In this document: one piece after another, positions 1 through 5,618 of the stretch
How the letters are laid out: every line of letters starts with the position of its first letter
How positions within the stretch are numbered: the stretch's first letter is position 1
The notes under the pieces: model-generated
Seen by the model: only the letters and a program-made list of their open reading frames with translations
What the model was told of the DNA's origin: nothing
The model's database searches: none
Position numbers and translations under genes: made by a program
Source of the DNA: an uncultured Clostridia bacterium
GTDB taxonomy: Bacteria > Bacillota > Clostridia > Christensenellales > CAG-917
NCBI GenBank assembly: GCA_937881285.1
Contig: CALGEU010000298.1
Coordinates: 1 to 10,112 of the forward strand
Direction: 5' to 3'
Length of the DNA: 10,112 bases

Positions 1-111
1 TACGCTCTTTGCAAAAACGGTTGCAAACGCGAGCGCATAGACATAGACAAATGCGCCGCCTACAAGCAATTTTTCGCTTACGCCTTGCCGCACCTGCAAA
101 GAATGAGTTGA
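1..111 (+). CDS. Possible C-terminal tail of an upstream gene (partial)
   Basis: Frame 1 is open from the window edge to a TGA at 109-111 and encodes 36 residues ending in ALPHLQRMS. Most of its third codon positions are G or C, as in clpB and the ABC genes here. The sequence turns sharply AT-rich immediately after the stop, which is what the end of a gene would look like. I do not recognise the peptide, which is rich in Cys, Lys and Arg. A minus-strand reading over the same bases (ending FVYVYALAFATVFAKSV) is also open and hydrophobic, and cannot be excluded as the start of a leftward gene, although I see no good ribosome binding site for it. Low confidence. Confidence 0.3.
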   Translation, partial: YALCKNGCKRERIDIDKCAAYKQFFAYALPHLQRMS

Positions 112-251
112 CGATATTTTTGTATTGGTAAGGAAAAAATAATTGTAAATTTGTTAATCAAAGACTAAATGTTTTTGCAATAAGAAAAAATCAATATTAT
201 TATCCACCAAATTATGGTAAAGTTTTTAATTGCAGATTGTAAAAAATGTCA

Positions 252-280
252 TTGACAAGTAAAAATATCCATGTTATATT
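252..280 (+). promoter_or_regulatory. Sigma-A-type promoter for the lipoprotein pair
   Basis: A perfect -35 TTGACA (252-257) is followed, after exactly 17 bases, by TATATT (275-280). TG at 272-273, one base before the -10, adds an extended -10 motif. The predicted start is near 287, giving an untranslated leader of about 140 bases. An 11-base palindrome TGTCATTGACA (247-257) covers the -35, and a perfect 6+1+6 palindrome CAATAA-A-TTATTG (289-301) lies just past the predicted start, so the promoter may be under an operator. The regulator is unknown. Confidence 0.7.
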
Positions 281-368
281 TGAATTGTCAATAAATTATT
301 GTTGACATAGAGTTTTTTTGATAGTGAGCATAACTCAAATAATAATAAATAGGGGAGAGACTTTTTCG

Positions 369-383
369 ATGTTTATAGACTAA
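369..383 (+). CDS. Possible 4-codon upstream ORF (leader peptide MFID)
   Basis: ATG-TTT-ATA-GAC-TAA lies 10 bases after a strong purine-rich Shine-Dalgarno-like stretch AGGGGAGA (351-358), which otherwise has no gene to serve. The stop codon is about 40 bases before the ATG of the lipoprotein gene, which has its own AAGGAG. Translation of so short an ORF could affect ribosome loading or stability of the mRNA. The match may also be chance in purine-rich DNA, and the second lipoprotein copy has no equivalent ORF in its upstream gap. Confidence 0.25.
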   Translation: MFID

Positions 384-424
384 ATATATATTTTTCACAT
401 ATATTTTATTCAAGGAGACCATAT

Positions 425-1030
425 ATGAAAAAAAAATTTACCCTTATTCTAATAACCTGTCTTTTACTTATGTCGTTGATGACAGCTTTCATTGCTTGCG
501 ACAAAAAAGAAGACGATGTAACAATTAAAGTTTATTCAGTTGCCAATTCACACGATGAGAATCCTGTTTTGAATAATACTATCACGATAAAGAAAGGAAG
601 CAATTTTTCAATAAAAGAGTATTTTGATAATTATGTTGAATTTGACGGAACGATGGGGGGTGTTCCTTCTTGGGGGTTTTATCTAGATCCTGCTTGTACA
701 AAAAAGCACAATGATGACAACATTATTGAGAAAGATACCACATTTTATCTTCTTAATTGCAGTTTTGGATCAACATTTATTGTTTTCAATTTTGAAAACG
801 AAAAGTATTATTGTTATGTTGAAAATACAACGGCAAAATTGACTGCAGACACGTTTACCGTTTCTGCATATGGCAAAATAATAGATTCTTCAAAATTGCA
901 ATATTTTTCCGATAAAGAGATGACGCAACAGATTGAAATTGTCGGCAAATCATTTGATGAAATCGAAATCGAAGCGGATGACACGTACTTTACCCTTGAA
1001 AAGCGCGTCTATGTAAAATATGTTGCATGA
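425..1030 (+). CDS. Predicted lipoprotein, paralogue 1 (201 aa)
   Basis: A predicted surface lipoprotein of unknown function. Residues 1-24 form a type II signal peptide: a KKK basic start, a hydrophobic core, then the lipobox-like FIAC with the lipidated Cys at 25. Phe at -3 is less usual than Leu. The start is fixed by AAGGAG at 412-417, seven bases before the ATG. Residues about 33-110 (VTIKVY, TITIKKGS, WGFYLDPACTKKH, DTTFYLL) recall the beta-grasp InlB B-repeat/Flg_new modules found on Firmicutes surface proteins. The C-terminal part (QYFSDKEMTQQI to RVYVKYV) may be a more divergent second module. That fold assignment is inference from pattern only. The gene is followed after 72 bases by a clear paralogue, with no terminator between, so the two are probably co-transcribed. 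Its codons are more AT-ending than those of clpB or the ABC genes. Confidence 0.85.
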   Translation: MKKKFTLILITCLLLMSLMTAFIACDKKEDDVTIKVYSVANSHDENPVLNNTITIKKGSNFSIKEYFDNYVEFDGTMGGVPSWGFYLDPACTKKHNDDNIIEKDTTFYLLNCSFGSTFIVFNFENEKYYCYVENTTAKLTADTFTVSAYGKIIDSSKLQYFSDKEMTQQIEIVGKSFDEIEIEADDTYFTLEKRVYVKYVA

Positions 1031-1102
1031 AAAATCCATGGCTTAAAAAGCGCGTCTAAAAATAGTCGTTTTTCACTTATATTTTATTCAAGGAGATCAT
1101 AT

Positions 1103-1702
1103 ATGAAAAAAGAATTTACACTTATTCTAATAACTTGCCTTTTACTTACGCTGTTGATGACGGCATTTGTTGCATGCAACAATGAAGAAACCGTAACTGT
1201 CAAAGTTTATTCTGTATCCACAGGTCACGACGAAAATCCAACGTTGGAAAACACAATCACCATAAAAAAGGGCAGCACTTTTTCGGCCATAGATTATTTT
1301 GAAAACTATACGGAAGATAATATTGTAGACGGTAATGTAGGCTCGTGGGGGTTCTATCTCGACTCTGCTTGCACAAAAAAGCACGACGATGACAACGTTA
1401 TCGAGCAAGATAAGACGTTCTATCTTCTCCATTGCGATTTTGGTTCAGCGTTTATTGTCTTCAATTATGAAAATAAAGAGTATTATTGCTACATTGAAGA
1501 TACAACGGCAAAATTGACTGTCGACACATTTGCCGTTTCTGCGTACGGCAAAACGATTGATACTTCAAAACTAAAATACTTTTCGGACAGTGAAATGACG
1601 CAGGAAATTGAATTGGTCGGCAAATCGTTTGATGAAATTGCAGTTGAAGCCGATGGACCTATTCCGTATGCAATAAAGGGAGTCTACGTTATGGTTTCCT
1701 AA
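1103..1702 (+). CDS. Predicted lipoprotein, paralogue 2 (199 aa)
   Basis: A tandem paralogue of the gene before it, about two-thirds identical by eye along its whole length. The lipobox reads FVAC with the lipidated Cys at 25. Positions shared with copy 1 include GSWGFYLDSACTKKH versus PSWGFYLDPACTKKH, YYCYIEDTTAKLT, and the three mature-region Cys (ACTKK, LLHC, YYCY). The copies differ most just after the lipobox, in the Asn/Asp-rich stretch near residue 70, and over the last 15 residues. AAGGAG at 1090-1095 lies seven bases before the ATG, in the same arrangement as copy 1. The 34 bases before the two ATGs differ at only two positions. Codons are somewhat more GC-ending than in copy 1. It has no promoter of its own that I can see and is probably read from 252-280. 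Function unknown: envelope-anchored by prediction, possibly binding or adhesive. Confidence 0.85.
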   Translation: MKKEFTLILITCLLLTLLMTAFVACNNEETVTVKVYSVSTGHDENPTLENTITIKKGSTFSAIDYFENYTEDNIVDGNVGSWGFYLDSACTKKHDDDNVIEQDKTFYLLHCDFGSAFIVFNYENKEYYCYIEDTTAKLTVDTFAVSAYGKTIDTSKLKYFSDSEMTQEIELVGKSFDEIAVEADGPIPYAIKGVYVMVS

Positions 1703-1736
1703 TTATGCATAAAAAACACACATTTGGAGAAAAACT

Positions 1737-1781
1737 ATGAAAAAACATCAACTTTTTATTATTTCGTTATGTATTACATAA
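1737..1781 (+). pseudogene. Remnant of a third lipoprotein start (MKKHQLFIISLCIT-stop)
   Basis: TTTGGAGA (1723-1730) is a usable ribosome binding site six bases before an ATG that opens a 14-codon ORF reading MKKHQLFIISLCIT and then TAA. The Lys-Lys start and hydrophobic run look like the beginning of the signal peptides of the two preceding genes (MKK-FTLILITCLLL), cut short by the stop. No continuation of the lipoprotein is recognisable after it. It could be the stub of a deleted third copy, or a chance short ORF. The stop codon lies inside the first arm of the hairpin at 1773-1798. Confidence 0.35.
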
Positions 1782-1798
1782 TACTCAAAATATGTAAT
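1773..1798. repeat. AT-rich inverted repeat after lipoprotein copy 2
   Basis: ATTACATA (1773-1780) and TATGTAAT (1791-1798) are perfect 8-base arms around a 10-base loop. The arms are too AT-rich to be a convincing terminator and no T-run follows. It may be a weak mRNA 3' structure or a regulator site. Confidence 0.4.
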
Positions 1799-1830
1799 TT
1801 ATTGATGTATCTAAAAATAGATAAGGTGAG

Positions 1831-1863
1831 AAAAGCGCGGCGGAGTAAATCCGTCGCGCTTTT
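1831..1863. terminator. Bidirectional rho-independent terminator between convergent genes
   Basis: AAAAGCGCGGCGGA (1831-1844) and TCCGTCGCGCTTTT (1850-1863) form a 14-base stem with one G-U pair and a 5-base loop. The A-run on one side and T-run on the other give a GC-rich hairpin ending in CTTTT on either strand. It lies 129 bases past the second lipoprotein gene on the + strand and 33 bases past the clpB stop on the - strand, so it can end both converging transcripts. Confidence 0.85.
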
Positions 1864-1896
1864 CGGTTAGGAAAGGGAGAAAATTATGTTGTTCGT

Positions 1897-4485
1897 TCAG
1901 TGTTTGGACGAAACGGTGATTTCGCCGTCTTTTGCGTCGACGACAATCGTGTCGCCTTCGTCCATGTTGCCCTGAAGTATTGCCCTTGCAACTCTCGTTT
2001 CGACGTTGCTTTCGATATAACGTTTGAGCGGTCTTGCGCCGAAGGTTACGTCATAGCCGCCGTCAACGATAAGGTCTTTTGCCGCATTCGTGACTTCGAG
2101 TTTGAGATTTTGTTTTTCAAGTCTCGAAGAGAGTTTTGAAAGCATGATGTCGATGATCTTATACACGCTGTCTCTTGTGAGCGGAGTGAAGAACACGATG
2201 TCGTCGAGTCTGTTCAAGAACTCGGGGCGGAAAGTTTGTTTCAAAAGACCGTCGATTTCGTCTTTGGCTTCTTGCTTGATTTCGCCTTTGTCGTCGATGT
2301 TGTCAAGGATGACGTTGCTGCCAAGGTTGGAAGTCATTATGATGATGGTGTTCTTGAAGTTTACCGTCCTGCCTTGGCTGTCGGTGATTCTGCCGTCGTC
2401 AAGCACTTGAAGCAGAATGTTGAACACGTCGGGGTGCGCTTTCTCGATTTCGTCGAACAGCACGACGGAATAGGGTTTTCTTCTCACGGCTTCGGTGAGT
2501 TGACCGCCTTCGTCGTATCCCACGTATCCCGGAGGCGCACCTATAAGACGAGATACGCTGAATTTCTCCATATACTCCGTCATATCGATACGCACGATGT
2601 TGCGCTCGTCGTCAAACAGATAGGACGCAAGAGTTTTTGCAAGTTCCGTCTTGCCTACGCCCGTCGGACCTAGGAACAGGAATGAGCCGATAGGTCTGTT
2701 TTCGTCGGATATACCCGCACGCGAACGCAGAACCGCTTCGCTCACCGCGGTGACCGCTTCGTCCTGACCGATGACTCTCTTGTGAAGTTCGTCACCGAGA
2801 TGGAGAAGTTTCTCTTTTTCGCTTTCCATCAGTTTTGTGACGGGGATACCCGTCCATTTCGCGACGATTTTTGCGATTTCGTCCGAAGTCACTTCGTCAC
2901 GCAAAAGCGTAGTGCCGTTTGCACTCTTCTTTTCGGCTTCTTCCAGTTTCTTTGTGAGAGTGGGCAGTTCGCCGTATTGCAGTTGTGCCGCCTTGCCGTA
3001 GTCGCCGTTGCGTTTCGCTTCTTCGATTGCGAGATTGACGCGGTCGATTTCAGCCTTTGTATCTTGCACGCTGTTGATTTCTTTTTTCTCGTTTTCCCAT
3101 TGCGCTTTCATAGCGTTGAATTTGTCGTGAAGTTCGGCAAGTTCTTTCTTTATGGATTCGCGTCGGTCAATCGAGAGTTTGTCGGTCTCTTTTTCAAGAG
3201 CCATTTCTTCGATTTCAAGTTGCATGATTTTGCGGCTTATCACGTCCATTTCGGTGGGCATGCTGTCGATTTCCGTTCTTATCATCGCGCAAGCTTCGTC
3301 CACAAGGTCGATTGCCTTGTCGGGCAGGAATCTGTCGGTGATGTATCTGTCGGAAAGCGTTGCTGCCGCTACGAGTGCCTGGTCGTGTATACGCACGCCG
3401 TGGAAGATTTCGTATCTTTCTTTCAAGCCACGAAGTATAGCGATTGTGTCTTCAACGGTCGGTTCGTTGACCATGACGGGTTGAAAACGTCTTTCGAGTG
3501 CGGGGTCTTTTTCGATATACTTGCGGTATTCGTCAAGCGTCGTCGCGCCGATACAGTGAAGTTCGCCCCTTGCAAGCATAGGCTTCAAAAGATTGCCTGC
3601 GTCCATGCTGCCTTCCGTCTTGCCTGCGCCGACTATGGTGTGCAACTCGTCGATGAACAGAAGCATTCTGCCGTTCTGTTTCTTGATTTCGGTCAGAACC
3701 GCTTTGAGTCTTTCTTCAAATTCGCCACGATACTTTGCGCCTGCGATAAGTGCGCCCATATCGAGAGCGAAGATGTGTTTGTCTTTCAAGCCTTCGGGTA
3801 CGTCGCCGCGCACGATACGCTGTGCAAGTCCTTCCGCAATAGCGGTCTTGCCGACGCCCGCTTCACCGATGAGAACGGGGTTGTTTTTCGTCTTTCTTGA
3901 CAGAATACGAATGACGTTTCTTATTTCGTCGTCACGTCCGATGACGGGGTCGAGTTGTCCCCGAGAAGCGCGTTCGACCATATCGTGACCGTATTTGTTG
4001 AGAACGTCGTAAGTGTCTTCGGGATTATCGCTTGTCACTTTTGACGTTTTAACCTGCTTAACCGCATTGATAAAGTCCGCTTTTGTGAGTTTGCACTTTG
4101 CAAAAGCGTTTTTAAGAGCGGTGGACGGATTTTCGAGAATTGCTTGGAATATATGTTCCACGCTCACGAAATCGTCGCCTTGACTCTTTGCGAGTTTTTC
4201 TGCCTGAGAGAGCATAAGAGCGCAGTCTTGTGCAAGATACACGTCGCCTGCTCCGTCTCCCGTGACGGAAGAAAAGCCCGATATGATTTTGTCGATTTCA
4301 CGCAAAAGAGCAGGTGCGTCCGCTCCGCATTTGGTGACGAGTTTCGGTATAAGCCCTTCGTCGTCGCTCAACAGCGCGTAGGCGATATGCTCCTTGCAAA
4401 GTTGTTGATTGTGTCTTTCAAGCGCGAGAGTTTGCGCATTGTTTATGGCGTCAAGCGCCTTTTTCGTATATTTGTTGGTGTCCAT
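1897..4485 (-). CDS. clpB: ATP-dependent chaperone ClpB (Hsp100 disaggregase)
   Basis: A hexameric AAA+ disaggregase that threads aggregated proteins through its pore, working with DnaK. The protein has 862 residues, normal for the family. The N-terminal domain covers about 1-145. Nucleotide domain 1 has Walker A GEAGVGKT (207-214), the KYRG pore loop (251-254), Walker B LLFIDE (275-280) and the ERRF arginine finger (331-334). The coiled-coil middle domain spans about 405-525 and separates ClpB from ClpC- and ClpA-type proteins. Nucleotide domain 2 has Walker A GPTGVGKT (606-613), pore loop GYVG (653-656), Walker B VVLFDE (674-679), sensor TSN (718-720) and sensor-2 GARPLKR (816-822). All key residues are intact. 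The start is the ATG at 4485, preceded by AAGGGGGGTG. A further in-frame ATG at 4578 would lie upstream of the predicted transcription start and inside the promoter, so it is rejected. Transcribed alone, with HrcA/CIRCE control expected. Confidence 0.98.
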   Translation of the reverse strand: MDTNKYTKKALDAINNAQTLALERHNQQLCKEHIAYALLSDDEGLIPKLVTKCGADAPALLREIDKIISGFSSVTGDGAGDVYLAQDCALMLSQAEKLAKSQGDDFVSVEHIFQAILENPSTALKNAFAKCKLTKADFINAVKQVKTSKVTSDNPEDTYDVLNKYGHDMVERASRGQLDPVIGRDDEIRNVIRILSRKTKNNPVLIGEAGVGKTAIAEGLAQRIVRGDVPEGLKDKHIFALDMGALIAGAKYRGEFEERLKAVLTEIKKQNGRMLLFIDELHTIVGAGKTEGSMDAGNLLKPMLARGELHCIGATTLDEYRKYIEKDPALERRFQPVMVNEPTVEDTIAILRGLKERYEIFHGVRIHDQALVAAATLSDRYITDRFLPDKAIDLVDEACAMIRTEIDSMPTEMDVISRKIMQLEIEEMALEKETDKLSIDRRESIKKELAELHDKFNAMKAQWENEKKEINSVQDTKAEIDRVNLAIEEAKRNGDYGKAAQLQYGELPTLTKKLEEAEKKSANGTTLLRDEVTSDEIAKIVAKWTGIPVTKLMESEKEKLLHLGDELHKRVIGQDEAVTAVSEAVLRSRAGISDENRPIGSFLFLGPTGVGKTELAKTLASYLFDDERNIVRIDMTEYMEKFSVSRLIGAPPGYVGYDEGGQLTEAVRRKPYSVVLFDEIEKAHPDVFNILLQVLDDGRITDSQGRTVNFKNTIIIMTSNLGSNVILDNIDDKGEIKQEAKDEIDGLLKQTFRPEFLNRLDDIVFFTPLTRDSVYKIIDIMLSKLSSRLEKQNLKLEVTNAAKDLIVDGGYDVTFGARPLKRYIESNVETRVARAILQGNMDEGDTIVVDAKDGEITVSSKH

Positions 4486-4538
4486 ATCAGCACCCCCCTT
4501 TTTTATGGATTTGTGTTGGCAATCTGTTTTGTTGATTG

Positions 4539-4565
4539 TTAGCACTCTTGTTCTTCGATTGCTAA
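4539..4565 (-). promoter_or_regulatory. CIRCE operator (HrcA binding site) of clpB
   Basis: On the + strand it reads TTAGCACTC, nine bases, GATTGCTAA, against the CIRCE consensus TTAGCACTC-N9-GAGTGCTAA. The left arm is perfect, the spacer is exactly nine and the right arm has one mismatch. The element covers the predicted transcription start and touches the -10 box, where bound HrcA would block initiation. In Bacillota CIRCE most often controls groESL and dnaK operons; its use at clpB occurs in some lineages. Confidence 0.95.
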
Positions 4566-4592
4566 TTATAGCACGCAATTTGTGTTTGTCAA
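4565..4592 (-). promoter_or_regulatory. Sigma-A promoter of clpB
   Basis: Read on the - strand there is a perfect -35 TTGACA (4592-4587), a 16-base spacer, and a perfect TATAAT (4570-4565) preceded by TGC, an extended -10. Initiation is expected near 4558, within the CIRCE element. So perfect a promoter combined with CIRCE fits a strong heat-shock promoter held by repression rather than by an alternative sigma factor. Confidence 0.93.
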
Positions 4593-4675
4593 TATATTTT
4601 GCACAAAAAATCTAAAAATTTTTCACGTTATTTTATACGACAAATTAATGGGAGTGTATTTTCGTATTTTTTCGA

Positions 4676-4870
4676 TTATTCCCGGACTTTGCCAACGATA
4701 GGCTTTCCGTTCTGATCGATAAGCGGAGTTACGCCCAAGCCGTAACTGCTGTATACGACGAGATAGTTTACTCCTGTTTGGTTGTCTACGATAATGCTGC
4801 AGTTGTTGTCGATAAACGACAGTGCTTTGTCATAGACTTTTTCAAATCGATTTTCGGTGTTTTTTTTCAT
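4676..4870 (-). CDS. Small DUF6440-like protein (64 aa)
   Basis: A small protein whose C-terminal two-thirds reads SIIVDNQTGVNYLVVYSSYG, then GLGVTPLIDQNGKPIVG. This is the pattern (D-x-x-TGV-x-YL, a glycine-bearing turn, TPL-D-x-x-GKP) I associate with DUF6440, a family of short Firmicutes proteins of unknown function. There is no signal peptide or membrane segment, so it is probably cytosolic. The start at 4870 follows AAGGAG (4885-4880) by nine bases. The in-frame ATG at 4924 would add 18 residues with no ribosome binding site and would overlap likely promoter sequence. It lies 190 bases upstream of the clpB start on the same strand, but the strong clpB promoter lies between, so the two are probably separate units. 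Confidence 0.75.
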   Translation of the reverse strand: MKKNTENRFEKVYDKALSFIDNNCSIIVDNQTGVNYLVVYSSYGLGVTPLIDQNGKPIVGKVRE

Positions 4871-4896
4871 ATTTGGTATCTCCTTATTCGTTTTAT

Positions 4897-4924
4897 TATT
4901 TATATCTACGAAAAAACATCGCAA
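4897..4924 (-). promoter_or_regulatory. Weak candidate promoter of the DUF6440-like gene
   Basis: On the - strand TTGCGA (4924-4919), a 16-base spacer and TAAATA (4902-4897) make a modest sigma-A match just upstream of the AAGGAG at 4885-4880. The gap after the preceding gene's terminator needs a new start, which supports a promoter here, but other AT-rich -10 registers are possible. Confidence 0.35.
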
Positions 4925-4955
4925 ATAAATTAGACTTTTTTATGAACCTAAACAA

Positions 4956-4978
4956 AAGACTACCGCTACGGTAGTCTT
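4956..4978 (-). terminator. Rho-independent terminator after the DUF1003 gene
   Basis: AAGACTACCG (4956-4965) and CGGTAGTCTT (4969-4978) are perfect 10-base arms around a 3-base loop. On the - strand the stem is followed by TTTTGTTT. It begins 8 bases past the stop of the DUF1003 gene. This separates that gene's transcript from the DUF6440-like gene. Confidence 0.85.
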
Positions 4979-4985
4979 GACAAAA

Positions 4986-5552
4986 TTATTTTGATGTGTT
5001 GTTTTGTTGTATTTCTTCAATGAGTTTTACGAGCTCTTTTTGAGTTTCTGAAACTTGTTCGAGTTTCTTGTAAAGTTCGTCGATTAGAAATTCGCTTTTT
5101 AGATTGACACGATAATCGTTTTCCGCACGTTTTCTATCTTTTGCTTCCTGTCTGTTTTGGCTCATCATAATCAAAGGTGCTTGAATAGCTGCAATACAAG
5201 ATAGCACCAGATTTAAAAGAATGAACGGGTATGCGTCAAATGCTTTTGAACCGAGAACGACATTTAATACCATCCATATAACCATAATGGCTATGAAACT
5301 GAATATAAAAGCCCAACTTCCTGCAAATTTTGCTACGGCATCGGCTGCTTTTTGACCAAATGACACTTTTTCGCTTTTGTTCAAGTTCTCGGTTACATTT
5401 GTTTCGAGTACATTTTTTATGAGTTCTTCGTTTGATAGTTCCTTGTCGGATTGGTGCAACAATTCACGCACGATTTTCTGATTGTTTATATGTTTTACTT
5501 TTGAAGAGTTTTCTGTGTTTGCAACGTTTTGATCTGCATTTTGAGTTTTCAT
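4986..5552 (-). CDS. DUF1003-type two-pass membrane protein (188 aa)
   Basis: An inner-membrane protein of unknown role. Residues about 79-100 and 108-130 form two hydrophobic helices. The stretch from the first helix through DAYPFILLNLVLSCIAAIQA and PLIMMSQNRQ to AENDY is the characteristic core of the DUF1003 family, in which short loops join two helices and a charged segment follows. The C-terminus (about 150-184) is Lys/Glu-rich with heptad-like spacing and probably forms a coiled coil on the cytosolic side. The first 60 residues are hydrophilic and Asn/Glu-rich. The start is preceded by a weaker AGGTG, four to five bases before the ATG. It lies 66 bases after the TetR gene on the same strand with no terminator between, so it may be read from the TetR promoter. 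It is more AT-rich than the TetR gene. The link to that regulator is by position only. Confidence 0.88.
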   Translation of the reverse strand: MKTQNADQNVANTENSSKVKHINNQKIVRELLHQSDKELSNEELIKNVLETNVTENLNKSEKVSFGQKAADAVAKFAGSWAFIFSFIAIMVIWMVLNVVLGSKAFDAYPFILLNLVLSCIAAIQAPLIMMSQNRQEAKDRKRAENDYRVNLKSEFLIDELYKKLEQVSETQKELVKLIEEIQQNNTSK

Positions 5553-5618
5553 TTTTCACCTGTAAGTTCTAAAAGGATCAACAACATTAAATTGAGAATT
5601 TATTTGCCGATCGCAAGT

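Larger units (their letters stand above)
112..424. other. AT-rich intergenic leader region before the lipoprotein pair
   Basis: This stretch of 313 bases holds no substantial gene. Its first half (about 112-245) is AT-rich with nothing I can assign. The second half holds a near-consensus promoter (252-280), short inverted repeats around it, and a predicted leader of roughly 140 bases from a start site near 287 to the lipoprotein ATG. The leader contains a Shine-Dalgarno-like AGGGGAGA at 351-358 in front of a 4-codon ORF. I see no rho-independent terminator in it. Confidence 0.6.

Noticed and set aside
302..334. Second promoter starting from TTGACA at 302-307
   Set aside because: No acceptable -10 lies at 15-19 bases; the nearest CATAAC is 21 bases away. 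It was kept only as an arm of an inverted repeat.
1142..1432. 96-codon - strand open frame inside lipoprotein copy 2
   Set aside because: It is antisense to a gene with a clear paralogue, signal peptide and ribosome site, and resembles no family.
2782..3900. Long + strand open frame of 372 codons opposite clpB
   Set aside because: It lies wholly within clpB in antisense. clpB is certain from motifs across its length, and the antisense translation is a Phe/Val/Cys/His-rich peptide typical of a mirror frame.
4486..4578. N-terminal extension of ClpB by 31 residues from an upstream ATG
   Set aside because: The extension runs through the CIRCE element and -10 box, upstream of the predicted transcription start, while the ATG at 4485 has a strong ribosome site and gives the normal ClpB N-terminus.
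5553..5618. Own promoter or terminator between the TetR gene and the DUF1003 gene
   Set aside because: Only weak AT-rich matches (TTGCGA with AATTTA) and 4-base inverted arms were seen, not enough to call either.
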